64,000 nt of DNA. Origin: Chiayiivirga sp. GTDB lineage: Bacteria; Pseudomonadota; Gammaproteobacteria; Xanthomonadales; Xanthomonadaceae. Position 1 is the stretch's first letter. Every line of letters starts with the position of its first letter. This document shows positions 52,748 to 62,268 of this stretch, in pieces. The notes beneath the pieces were generated by a model. It did not search any database. It was not told the origin of the DNA and worked only from the letters and a program-made list of their open reading frames with translations. The translations under genes and the position numbers were made by a program. Location of the stretch: assembly GCA_022647565.1 (NCBI GenBank), contig JALCLA010000004.1:62001-126000 (forward strand), written 5' to 3'.

Positions 52748-52775
52748 CCGTGGCCGGGCCCGTGCCCGGCCACGG
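52748..52775 (+). terminator. Hairpin after leucine dehydrogenase
   Basis: A perfect 12-bp stem CCGTGGCCGGGC / GCCCGGCCACGG with a 4-base loop starts 7 bp after the stop codon. There is no T run. Confidence 0.6.
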
Positions 52776-52844
52776 CAACTCGTGCCCTTGCCGGCACGGA
52801 CGGCGCGTTTCTGGCGCGCGCCTTTTCTGCGGGAAGGGGACGCG

Positions 52845-55271
52845 ATGACACTCGAAGGTCGCTGCTGCGGCAGCTTGCTGGCCCTCGCAATGGCGCTGCT
52901 GCCGGCGATAGCCCTGGCCCAGGCCACCACGCCGAAATCCGAGACATTCGAATCGGTGACGCGCGGGTTGGTGCATGTTCCCGGTTTCGTGGATGTTTGG
53001 CGCGACGACGCTCGCGGTCGCGTGCTGCTCGGTGTGCACGGGTTCGACCAGCCCTTGCTCATGACAAGCTCCCTGCCCTGGGCACTGGGCTCCAACGACA
53101 TCGGACTGGATCGCGGCCAGAGCAGCGAGTCGCGTCTGGTCGAGTTCCGTCGCGTCGGCACGCGCGTGATGCTGGTGGAGAACAACACCCGCTTTCGCGC
53201 CGATTCCGCCAACGCCGACGAGGCCTTGAGCGTGCGCCAGGCCTTTGCCGAATCGGTGCTTTGGGCGGGCGATATCCTGGCCGAGCGCAGCCAGGGCGAT
53301 GCCGTCGTGGTGTTCGATGCCGGCACGCTGCTGACCACTGATCTGCACGGCATCGCGCGCCAACTCGCACGCACCGGTCAGGGCGTCTACGTCGTCGACG
53401 AGAAGCGCAGCGCCGCCCTGCCCGCCACCGCGAAGAGCTTTCCCGCAAACGCCGAACTGGAGGCCTTGCTGACCTTCAAGGGCGCCGGCGAAGGCAACTT
53501 CGTCCGCGATATCGCCATGGACACGCAAAGCCTCAGCCTGCGCCAGCACCTGAGCCTGGTGCGCCTGCCGCACGCGGGATATTCGTCGCGCGACTACCAC
53601 CCGGCCTCGGGCGGCCTGAGCGTGGCGTGGCTGGATTTTTCCCGGCCCCTGGCCGCGAGCCTGGAGCGCCGGGTGCAGCCGCGCTTCCGCCTCGACCGGA
53701 TCGACGCCGCCGGCCATGTACGCCGGCCAATCGTGTTCTACCTGGATCGCGGTACGCCGGAACCGGTGCGCTCGGCCCTGCTCGATGGTGCCAACTGGTG
53801 GAAGAGCGCCTTCGAGAAGGCCGGATTCAAGGACGCCTTCCGCGCGGAGCTGTTGCCCGAGGGCGCGGATCCGATGGACGTGCGCTACAACCTGATCACC
53901 TGGGCGCATCGCGCCACGCGCGGCTGGTCCTACGGCCAGCCCATCATCGATCCACGCACCGGCGAGATCATCCGCGGCAACGTGACACTCGGCTCGCAGC
54001 GGGTGCGGCAGGACATCCTCATCGCCGAAAGCCTGCTCGCCCCGTACGACAAGGCCAACGCGGCGCAACTCAGGCAAGAGGCCGAGCAGATGGCGCTGGC
54101 GCGCCTGCGCCAGCTGGCCGCGCATGAAGTCGGGCATGCGCTCGGCTTCGCACACAATTTTTCCGCGAGCCGCCACGGCAATGGCTCGGTGATGGACTAC
54201 CCGCATCCCTTGCTCGCGATCAATCCGGATGGCGTGCTGGACCTGGCTCAGGCCTATGGCGTCGGCGTCGGAGCGTGGGACGACTTCGTAGTGGCCCACG
54301 CCTACCGCGTGTTCGCGCCGCAGGAAGAAAGCGCCGGCCTCGACCGCCTGCGCAAGGGGATACGTGCCGCCGGCTACGGATACATCAGCGATCAGGACGC
54401 GCGCAGCGCTGGCGATGCCGAAGCCGACGGCCTGCTGTGGGATACCGGCGTGGATTCGCTGCACACCTTCGATGCGCTGATGGCGGCGCGCAAGCAGGCG
54501 CTCGCCGGGTTCTCGCTCGGCGTGCTGCCACCGGAGCGCCAGCACGGCGAGCTGGAAGCCCGGTTGGTACCGATCTACCTCCTGCATCGCTACCAGACCG
54601 AAGCGGTCGCCCGCCTGCTGGGCGGAGTGCATTACCGTCACGGCAATGCGGGCGAGGCGCTCGCCGGCAGCGCGTCGGTCGCGGCCGCGACGCAGCGCGA
54701 TGCACTCACGCGCTTGCTCGCCACGCTGGATGCGCAGGCTCTCACCTTGCCGGCTCCCCTGCTCGATCTGCTCACACCGCCGGGCGCGGAGTTCGCGCGC
54801 AACCGCGAATACTTCGGCACGCAGATGGCTCCCTTGTTCGATCCCTTGTCGGCCGCACAGGCAGCGGCCGCACAGACCACGCAGTTCCTGTTCGCGCCCG
54901 AACGGCTCAACCGCCTCGCCTGGCAGCACGCACGCGATGCGACGCAGCCGGGCATCTGCTTCGTGCTTGAGGCCACGCTTGCCGGCACATGGCAAAACGT
55001 GCCGCGGAATGCGGCCGGGGCGGCCGTGCAGGATGCGGTGAATTGGGTGGTGCTTGACGCCCTGCTGCAGGTGCTCGAAGGCGGCCGCCTGCACGCGCAG
55101 GTCGAGACGCAGGTGCGCGCATCGTTGCTGACGTGGCAAGCGACGCTCGGCAAGGCGAAGGGAAACCCGAACTGGATGGCCGCGGCACAGCGGATCGGTC
55201 GCTATCTTGCCGATCCCGCCTCGGTACGTTTGCGTGCATTACCGGCGATTCCGCCGGGCGCACCGATCTGA
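52845..55271 (+). CDS. Exported zinc-dependent metalloprotease (DUF5117/DUF4953-type)
   Basis: An 808-residue protein with a signal peptide (LLALAMALLPAIALAQA) and the zinc-binding metzincin motif HEVGHALGFAHN (about residues 427-438). A Met-turn-like MDYPHP follows about 20 residues later. N-terminal DUF5117-type strands (GLVHVPGFVDVW; LLVGVHGFDQP-like) precede the catalytic region. The C-terminal part from about 580 is helical. It should degrade peptides in the periplasm or outside the cell. The ATG at 52845 has GAAGGGGA upstream. Related proteins are common in Xanthomonads and Bacteroidetes; substrates are not known. Confidence 0.85.
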   Translation: MTLEGRCCGSLLALAMALLPAIALAQATTPKSETFESVTRGLVHVPGFVDVWRDDARGRVLLGVHGFDQPLLMTSSLPWALGSNDIGLDRGQSSESRLVEFRRVGTRVMLVENNTRFRADSANADEALSVRQAFAESVLWAGDILAERSQGDAVVVFDAGTLLTTDLHGIARQLARTGQGVYVVDEKRSAALPATAKSFPANAELEALLTFKGAGEGNFVRDIAMDTQSLSLRQHLSLVRLPHAGYSSRDYHPASGGLSVAWLDFSRPLAASLERRVQPRFRLDRIDAAGHVRRPIVFYLDRGTPEPVRSALLDGANWWKSAFEKAGFKDAFRAELLPEGADPMDVRYNLITWAHRATRGWSYGQPIIDPRTGEIIRGNVTLGSQRVRQDILIAESLLAPYDKANAAQLRQEAEQMALARLRQLAAHEVGHALGFAHNFSASRHGNGSVMDYPHPLLAINPDGVLDLAQAYGVGVGAWDDFVVAHAYRVFAPQEESAGLDRLRKGIRAAGYGYISDQDARSAGDAEADGLLWDTGVDSLHTFDALMAARKQALAGFSLGVLPPERQHGELEARLVPIYLLHRYQTEAVARLLGGVHYRHGNAGEALAGSASVAAATQRDALTRLLATLDAQALTLPAPLLDLLTPPGAEFARNREYFGTQMAPLFDPLSAAQAAAAQTTQFLFAPERLNRLAWQHARDATQPGICFVLEATLAGTWQNVPRNAAGAAVQDAVNWVVLDALLQVLEGGRLHAQVETQVRASLLTWQATLGKAKGNPNWMAAAQRIGRYLADPASVRLRALPAIPPGAPI

Positions 55272-55454
55272 GCCGCCCGGCGCTTTCCTTGCGCCGGATG
55301 CGATGGCATGCGCCGGCCTGTCGCGCGGATGCCGGCGGCAGTGCGTCCGGCGGCGCGGCGAATGCGTCACAATGGCGTGCGTCGCTGGTACCAGCGAGAT
55401 GTTGAATTCCTGCCGCGACACGCGTCGCGCGCCACACGAGAACGGAACCTGTCG

Positions 55455-56611
55455 ATGAAAGCGTTCAAGATCGCCGAAGACCTGGAAACCCTGCGCGACT
55501 CGGTACGTCGTTTCGCCGAGGCCGAAATCGCCCCGCGCGCCGACCGCATCGATCGCGAGAACGCGTTCCCGCACGACCTGTGGCGCAAGCTCGGCGACAT
55601 GGGCCTGCTCGGCATCACCGTGCCGGGCGAGTTCGGCGGCTCGGAATGGGCTACCTCGCGCACGTCGTGGCGATGGAGGAGATCTCGCGCGCCTCGGGTT
55701 CGATCGGGCTGAGCTACGGCGCCCACTCCAACCTGTGCGTGCAACAACCTGTGCAACAACGGCACGCCGGAGCAACGCGGAAGTACCTGCCGAAGCTGTG
55801 CAGCGGCGAGTGGAAGGGCGCGCTGGCGATGAGCGAACCCGGCGCCGGTTCCGACGTGGTCGGTTCGATGACCTGCCGCGCCGAGGAGAAGGGATCGGTC
55901 TGGGTCGCGAACGGCTCCAAGATGTGGATCACCAACGGTCCCGAGGCCGATGTGCTGCTGGTCTACATGCGCACTGCGCCGCGTCCGGCTGGCTCGCGCT
56001 GCATGACCGCGTTCCTCGTCGAAAAGGGCATGAAGGGCTTTTCCACCGCGCAGAAGCTGGACAAGCTCGGCATGCGCGGCTCCAACACCTGCGAGCTGGT
56101 GTTCGAGAACTGCGAGATCCCGGCCGAGAACATCGTCGGTGAGGTCAACGAAGGCGTGCGGGTGCTGATGAGCGGGCTCGACACCGAGCGCCTGGTGCTG
56201 TCGGGCGGCCCGATCGGGCTGATGCAGGCCGCGCTCGACCTCGCCCTGCCCTACGTGCGCGAGCGCAAGCAGTTCAATGCACCCATCGGCACCTTCGGCA
56301 TCATGCAGGCCAAGATCGCCGACATGTACACCGCGCTGCAGTCCAGCCGCGCCTACGCCTACATGGTGGCGCAGGACTTCGACCGCGGGGTGAAGTCGCG
56401 CATCGACCCGGCCTCGTGCCTGCTGCATGCGTCCCAGAACGCGGTGCAGGTGGCGCTGGAAGCGATCCAGGCGCTCGGCGGCAATGGCTACATCAACGAG
56501 TTCGCCGCGGGCCGCATCCTGCGCGACGCCAAGCTCTACGAGATCGGCGCCGGCACCAACGAGATCCGCCGCATGCTGATCGGGCGCGAGCTGTTCCACG
56601 GCAAGTCGTAG
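55455..56611 (+). pseudogene. ivd: Isovaleryl-CoA dehydrogenase, interrupted by frameshifts
   Basis: The whole ~386-residue acyl-CoA dehydrogenase can be followed, but only across frames. Frame 1 reads from ATG 55455 to GEFGGSE; at ~55646 one base (an A of AAA) is missing and the sequence continues in frame as [13 protein letters not shown]. Near 55742 an extra C and near 55778 a missing base enclose ~12 wrong residues ([12 protein letters not shown]). After that it is intact: [16 protein letters not shown], then [16 protein letters not shown] with the catalytic Glu typical of isovaleryl-CoA dehydrogenase. It would oxidise isovaleryl-CoA in leucine breakdown. Either a recent pseudogene or sequencing/assembly error; the good remaining sequence favours error or very recent decay. 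Confidence 0.85.
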
Positions 56612-56754
56612 TTCCCGCGCGCGCAGAGCGCGCTTGCTTGACTGTGTTCCCGCGCCTGCAAAGGGTGGCCGCCGGTCACGAAATGTGTCGACCACGACGG
56701 CACCACCTACAGACTGGGGCCTGAGGTGTAGACTCGGGCCCAAGGGGGGACGCC

Positions 56755-58266
56755 TTGGCCGTTGCGAGCATCGCCGAATCAGCGCAGGTCGAGCAGGGCT
56801 GGAAGGTCCTGATCGTCGACGACGAACCGGAAGTCCACCAGGTCACGCGCCTGGTGCTGGGTGGCTTTCGCTTCGAATCCCGGCCGCTGGAGTTCCTGTC
56901 GGCCTTCGATGCCGCCGGAGCGCGCGAGATCATGCGCGCGCAGCCGGACATCGCCGTGATGCTGCTCGACGTGGTGATGGAAACCGAGCACGCCGGCCTC
57001 GATGTGGTGCGCACCGTGCGCGAGGACCTCGGCAACCGGCAGGTACGGATCGTGCTGCGCACCGGCCAACCCGGCCAGGCGCCCGAGCAGGACATCATCA
57101 GCGCCTACGACATCAACGACTACAAGGAAAAGACCGAACTCACCGCGCAGCGACTGTCCACCACCCTGTTCGCTGCGCTGCGTGGCTACCGCGACCTGAT
57201 GACGATCGAGGACAGCAAACGGGGCCTGGAGCACGTGCTGCGCGCCAGCGCCAGCGTGTTCTCGCAACGCGACGGCAGGGGCTTCGCGGCCAGCGTGCTG
57301 GAGCACCTGCCGGGTCTGGCACGCGACAGTGGCTCGACCTTTGTGTGCCGCGTAGAGCACGGCTCCGACGCGCAGTACCGCTACCCGATCGTGCTCGCCA
57401 GCCCGCCGCTCGCCGAGCAGGTCGGGCATGGCGCGGAGCAGGTCCTGCCGTTGCCGCGCATGGAGTCGCTGCATCGCGCCATGCGCAAGCGCCGCCATGT
57501 CTTCGCGGACGACCACTACGTGCTGCACTTCATCGACAGTGAAGAGCGCGAGAGCCTGCTGTACGTGGGTGAGACACCGGCCCGGGACGAGGTCGGACGG
57601 AAACTGATCGAAGTGTTCTCGGCCAACGTCTCGATGGCATTCGAGAACCTGCACCTCAACCAGGAACTGGTCGACAGCCAACTGGAGATGATCTGGCTGC
57701 TCGCCGGCGCGGCCAAGACCCGCTCGCGCGAGACCGCCAACCACGTGATGCGAGTCGGCCTGCTTTCGGAAATGCTGGCCCGCGCCTACGGCCTCGATGC
57801 CAAGGCAGCCGAAGCATTGCGCCTGGCCGCGCCACTGCACGACATCGGCAAGATCGGCATCCCCGATGCCATCCTCAACAAGCCCGGGCCGCACACGCCG
57901 GACGAAACCGTGATCATGCGCAGCCACGCGCGCCTCGGCGCACAGATGCTGTCCAACTCGCGCCGCCCGCTGCTGCAGGTAGCGGCGCAGATCTGCCTCG
58001 AACACCACGAAAACTGGGACGGCTCCGGCTACCCGAACGCACTCAAGGGCGAGGACATCAGCCTCGAAGGCCGCATCGTGGCGCTGGCCGACGTGTTCGA
58101 CGCGCTCGGCAGCGCGCGCTGCTACAAGGATCCCTGGACCCTGGTTCGCATCCGCAACTACATCAGCGACCAGATCGGTCGCAAGTTCGATCCGCGCCTG
58201 GTGACGCTCCTGTTCGAGCAATGGGACGAAGCCGAGGCGCTGCGCCAGCGCTTCCCGGACGATTGA
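56755..58266 (+). CDS. Response regulator with DUF3369 and active-looking HD-GYP domain
   Basis: A 503-residue protein. A receiver domain (VDDEP, phosphoacceptor Asp72 in LLDVVM, then Lys in YKEKTEL) is followed by DUF3369 (~175-315) and a complete HD-GYP domain with HDIGKIGIPD and HHENWDGSGYP (from about 330). It should hydrolyse c-di-GMP under control of a sensor kinase. The start is a TTG at 56755 with a very strong AAGGGGGGA site. The gene ends exactly where the convergent propeller kinase gene ends (58266/58267), so transcripts collide. The kinase may or may not be its partner. Confidence 0.88.
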   Translation: MAVASIAESAQVEQGWKVLIVDDEPEVHQVTRLVLGGFRFESRPLEFLSAFDAAGAREIMRAQPDIAVMLLDVVMETEHAGLDVVRTVREDLGNRQVRIVLRTGQPGQAPEQDIISAYDINDYKEKTELTAQRLSTTLFAALRGYRDLMTIEDSKRGLEHVLRASASVFSQRDGRGFAASVLEHLPGLARDSGSTFVCRVEHGSDAQYRYPIVLASPPLAEQVGHGAEQVLPLPRMESLHRAMRKRRHVFADDHYVLHFIDSEERESLLYVGETPARDEVGRKLIEVFSANVSMAFENLHLNQELVDSQLEMIWLLAGAAKTRSRETANHVMRVGLLSEMLARAYGLDAKAAEALRLAAPLHDIGKIGIPDAILNKPGPHTPDETVIMRSHARLGAQMLSNSRRPLLQVAAQICLEHHENWDGSGYPNALKGEDISLEGRIVALADVFDALGSARCYKDPWTLVRIRNYISDQIGRKFDPRLVTLLFEQWDEAEALRQRFPDD

Positions 58267-61200
58267 TCAGCCCGGCACAGGCGCTTCGCGCAGCGGAATC
58301 CGGAACACGAAGCGCGCGCCTTGCCCGGGCGCGGTTTGCAGATCGATGCTGCCACCCAGCACCTGCACCACCAGGTTGTAGAGGATATGCAGGCCGAGGC
58401 CGGAGCCGCCCTGGCCGCGACGCGTGGTGAAGAACGGCTCGAACACATGGCGGCGCACATCCTCGCTCATGCCGACCCCGTCGTCCGAATACTCCAGCAG
58501 CCAGCTTTCACCATCGAGGCGCGCGGCGATGCGAATGTTGCCGCTGTCGCGGCCGGTGAAGGCATGGGTCACCGAGTTCATCACCAGATTCGCCACCATC
58601 TGGTAGAGCGCGCCCGGGTGGGTGAGCAGGACCAGGCCTTCGGGCACGTCCAGCGCCAGCGCGTGCCGGCTGCGCTTGAGCGTGGGCTGCAGCGAAACCA
58701 GGATCTCTTCCAGATAGGCGCGCAGGTCGATGCGACGCGGCTGCTCGCTGGCCTGATCCACCGCCACCTGCTTGAAACTTCGGATCATCCGGTCGGCGCG
58801 CTGCAGGTTGCGCAGCACCATCGCGCTAGCGTCCAGCACGGTACGGCGGAAGGCATCGAGCTGCTGCGGGTCAACCTGCCCCTGTTCGAACTGGCGCGCA
58901 AAGGCCTGCGCCTGCTGCTCAAGGTGCGACGCGGCCGTCACGCCGATCCCGAGCGGGGTATTGACCTCATGCGCGATGCCGGCCACGAGGCCGCCCAGCG
59001 CAGCCAGCTTTTCCGATTCCACCAGCTGGTGCTGGGTGAGCTTGAGCTTGTCGATCGCGGATACCAGTTCCCGGTTGAGCAGCATGAGGTCGGAGGTGCG
59101 CTGCCCGACACGCTCCTCCAGTTCCAGGTTGACGCGCTCCAGGGTGCGTTCGTACTCGCGCAGTTCGGTGATGTCCTCGGTGATGCCTGCCATGCGCAAG
59201 GCCCTGCCGCCGGCATCGCGCGCCACGGTGCGCCCGCGCGAACGCACCCAGCGCCATTGCTGGTCCAGGTCCTGCAGGCGGTAAACGCAGTCGAACTCCT
59301 CCGAGTCCCCGTTCACGTGGGCCCGCAGGGATCGGGTGAAGTGGTCGCGATCTTCATCGTGAACCCGTGGCACGAGTTCACGGAAGCTCAGGTCCGGCAC
59401 TTCTTCGGTCACCCGCAGGTGGCGCAGCGGATTGACCCGCACCAGGCGACCGCTGTGCATGTCCGCATCCCAGAACTCATCGCCCGTGCCCCACAGTGAC
59501 AGCTTCAGGCGCTCTTCGCTCTCGGCCAGCACGCCCTGCGCGCGGGCGCGTTCCACCCCTTGCTGGTAGCGGCTCCAGCCCCACATCGCCAAGGGCCCGA
59601 CCAGTGCCAGCACAAGGGCTGCGCGCGCCCACAGGCTCTGCCACCACAGCGGATCGAGCCGAACCTCGACCTCGCGTTCGGAGCTGTAGTCTTCGCCGGG
59701 AAACCGGGCCCGAAGACGCAGGCGGTAGTTGCCGGGTGCCAGGTGCGGATAGCCGGCATTGCGCTGTGCCGCACTGGCCGTGGTCCAATCGCGGTCGATC
59801 GGATCGAGGCGATAGCTGTACTGCACCAGCTCCGGATCGGCGAAGGCCAGGGCCGAAAAGCTGAAGCCGAATCCGCCGCTTCCGGCTCGCAGCCAGAGTT
59901 GATCGGCGGACGACTCCCGACGCCGATAGCGCCAATCGGTCTGGCCGTCAAGCGCGGTCTGGAAGCCGCGCACATCCGTGATGACCGGCTTGTGCAGGAC
60001 TACACGTGACCCGACCTGGATCGGATCGAAGGCGGTCAGCCCGCGCAAGCCGCCAAACACGATGCGCCCGTCGCGCAGGCGCGCACCCGCGTCGACGAAA
60101 TAGCCGTCCACTTGCGCACCGGCGCGCGCGCTGAAGTTCTCGATGCGACCACTCCCGGGATCGATGCGGCTGATGCCAAGCGTGGTCGATACCCACATCG
60201 CGCCGCGGGCATCTTCAATCAGGCTGCCGATGGCCTCGGCTGCAAGACCGTCCTTGTGGGTGTAAGCGACGCCGCGATAGCGTCCGTCGGGCTGCGGCAG
60301 CAAGCGGACGATGCCGTTTCCCTGGGTGCCCACCCACAGTTCGCCGCCACGAGTCTCGCTGATCGTGGTGACCGAGCGCGGCGCGATCTCCGGTGTGTCG
60401 ACCAGCAGGTCCGCGAGCGACGTGAAACGCCCCGTGGCGCGGTCGAGGCGCGCCAAGGCACCAGGCCTTGCGCCAACCCAGAGCTCGCCGCGCGAACTCT
60501 CGAATACGCTGCCGATCGATGGCCCCGGCAGGCCATCCGATGGCGCACCGCCAACCGGGAAACGACGAAACTCATCGCAGCCGCGACATAGCATGTCCAT
60601 GCCGAGATCCTGGTAGCCGATCCAGAGCGCACCGGAGCGGTCTACGTGCAGCGCAAGCACGTTGTCACCCTGGGGTCGCTGCGGATCGTCCGGGTCGGCA
60701 CGAAAATGCTCGAAGCCGACACCATCGGCACGTTGCCGATCCAGGCCGGCGTCGACCATGCCAACCCAAAGGCGGCCATCGAGGTCGCGCGCCACGGCCT
60801 GCACCCGATCGCTTGCCAGGCTGTCGCCCTCGCCCGCCACCGGCCGGAAGTGCTGCAGCACGCCGCGCGCGAGGTCGAACTGCACCAGCCCGCCACCTTC
60901 CGGCATTCCGAGCCAGAGCGAGCCGTCGCCATCGGCGTGCACATCGCGCACGGCATTCGCCGGCAGGGTGCGCGGATCACCCGCCACCGCGCGAAACTCC
61001 TGGAACGCTTCCGATCCCGGCAAGTGAAGATGGGCACCGCCGTGCCAGGTGCCGATCCAGATCAGGCCATCGCGATCCTGCAGCAAGGCATGCACCCGCT
61101 CCGAGGCCAGCCCCTCGTCCTGGCTGCGCTGCCGCGCCCACGAACGCGGTGACGCATTGCGCGCGTCGATGCGCGACAGGCCGGTAAAGGTACCGACCCA

Positions 61201-62058
61201 GATCTGGCCACGATCGTCCACCAGGAGCGAACGCACGTCAGCGCCCGCCAAACCCTGGTTCGCGTCGAGCCGCCGCAACACCTCGCCGCTCGACGACAAC
61301 TCGAACACGCCGAGCGTCGCGGTTCCAACCCAGAGGCGACCCTCGGAGGTACGCGCAAGCGCCTGCACATCGGGATCCAGAACAGACAAGGCCGGAGCCC
61401 ACGGCCGCAACTGGCCTTCGGCCTCGTGCCATCGCCACAGGCCGTGGGTGCTTCCCACCAGCATGTCACCCCCGGGCAGGGCCAGGAGCGAGCGCACCTG
61501 TACCTCTCCCGGCAGGGGCAGGTCTTCGAACCGCAGGGCAGCCTGATCGAGCCGTTGCAGATGGCCCCGGCCACTGGCGACCCAGACTCGCCCGTCCTGC
61601 GCCTGACCGATCGCTTGAACGTGCACATCCGCCACTGCGTCGCTGCGCCCGAGGCCCACCGGATAGTTGCGGAATCGACCGGCATTGGCGTCGTACCAAC
61701 CCAGGCCGCCCGATTGCGTGCCGACCCAGAGGCGATTGCTTCGATCGAGGTAAAGCGTGGTGACATGATTGTCGATGAGGCTGTAAGGATCAGCCGCATC
61801 GCGCCGGAACACCCGGAACTCCTCGCCGTCGTAGCGATTCAGTCCATCCTGGGTGCCGATCCAGATCATGCCTTCGGAATCCTGCGCGATGGCACGCGCC
61901 GACACCTGCGACAACCCCTGCTCGATTCCCAGATGTTGCAGGCGCAATCCCGCCAGTCCCGGCGGCTCGTCTGCCGCCATCGCGCGCTGCGTCGTCACTG
62001 CCAGCAAGATGGCGAGCAGGCTCGGCAGCAGCGCGGAAAGGCAGGCGCGGAGGATCAT
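58267..62058 (-). CDS. Hybrid-type sensor kinase with beta-propeller periplasmic domain
   Basis: A 1263-residue protein: signal peptide (LLPSLLAILLAVTTQRAMA), at least 14 reg_prop beta-propeller blades (~35-680, repeats of WIGTxxG and WVGTxxG), a Y_Y_Y domain (~690-780), one transmembrane helix (about 795-815), a PAS domain (~835-960) and a histidine-kinase core: H-box GIAHEVNTPLG (~1028), N-box NLVMNSVTH, G1 DDGVGMS, G2 GQGGSGLGLHI. There is no receiver domain at the end, so the output is separate. In other bacteria such propeller kinases sense oligosaccharides. The ATG is at 62058. Convergent and abutting with an HD-GYP response regulator gene. Confidence 0.88.
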   Translation of the reverse strand: MILRACLSALLPSLLAILLAVTTQRAMAADEPPGLAGLRLQHLGIEQGLSQVSARAIAQDSEGMIWIGTQDGLNRYDGEEFRVFRRDAADPYSLIDNHVTTLYLDRSNRLWVGTQSGGLGWYDANAGRFRNYPVGLGRSDAVADVHVQAIGQAQDGRVWVASGRGHLQRLDQAALRFEDLPLPGEVQVRSLLALPGGDMLVGSTHGLWRWHEAEGQLRPWAPALSVLDPDVQALARTSEGRLWVGTATLGVFELSSSGEVLRRLDANQGLAGADVRSLLVDDRGQIWVGTFTGLSRIDARNASPRSWARQRSQDEGLASERVHALLQDRDGLIWIGTWHGGAHLHLPGSEAFQEFRAVAGDPRTLPANAVRDVHADGDGSLWLGMPEGGGLVQFDLARGVLQHFRPVAGEGDSLASDRVQAVARDLDGRLWVGMVDAGLDRQRADGVGFEHFRADPDDPQRPQGDNVLALHVDRSGALWIGYQDLGMDMLCRGCDEFRRFPVGGAPSDGLPGPSIGSVFESSRGELWVGARPGALARLDRATGRFTSLADLLVDTPEIAPRSVTTISETRGGELWVGTQGNGIVRLLPQPDGRYRGVAYTHKDGLAAEAIGSLIEDARGAMWVSTTLGISRIDPGSGRIENFSARAGAQVDGYFVDAGARLRDGRIVFGGLRGLTAFDPIQVGSRVVLHKPVITDVRGFQTALDGQTDWRYRRRESSADQLWLRAGSGGFGFSFSALAFADPELVQYSYRLDPIDRDWTTASAAQRNAGYPHLAPGNYRLRLRARFPGEDYSSEREVEVRLDPLWWQSLWARAALVLALVGPLAMWGWSRYQQGVERARAQGVLAESEERLKLSLWGTGDEFWDADMHSGRLVRVNPLRHLRVTEEVPDLSFRELVPRVHDEDRDHFTRSLRAHVNGDSEEFDCVYRLQDLDQQWRWVRSRGRTVARDAGGRALRMAGITEDITELREYERTLERVNLELEERVGQRTSDLMLLNRELVSAIDKLKLTQHQLVESEKLAALGGLVAGIAHEVNTPLGIGVTAASHLEQQAQAFARQFEQGQVDPQQLDAFRRTVLDASAMVLRNLQRADRMIRSFKQVAVDQASEQPRRIDLRAYLEEILVSLQPTLKRSRHALALDVPEGLVLLTHPGALYQMVANLVMNSVTHAFTGRDSGNIRIAARLDGESWLLEYSDDGVGMSEDVRRHVFEPFFTTRRGQGGSGLGLHILYNLVVQVLGGSIDLQTAPGQGARFVFRIPLREAPVPG

Positions 62059-62268
62059 CGGCGCAGGCTATCAGCCCGACGCCGGCGCGGCATCCGCCAG
62101 CGCTTGGCCGATGCCACCTCCGGCCTTTGGTACGGTTTGCGGCACCGCAACAACGCGGCGCATAATCGAGCGATCCCGGCCAGCGCGCCGGCCTGAGGGT
62201 CTGTTGGCAATTCCGAACCGGGTCGGTTCGGACATGCCAGCAGACCCATTACGCTGCGGAGCATTCCC

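Noticed and set aside
55640..55790. Programmed ribosomal frameshift in ivd
   Set aside because: Three separate indels would be needed, no slippery heptamer with a downstream structure is visible, and relatives need none.
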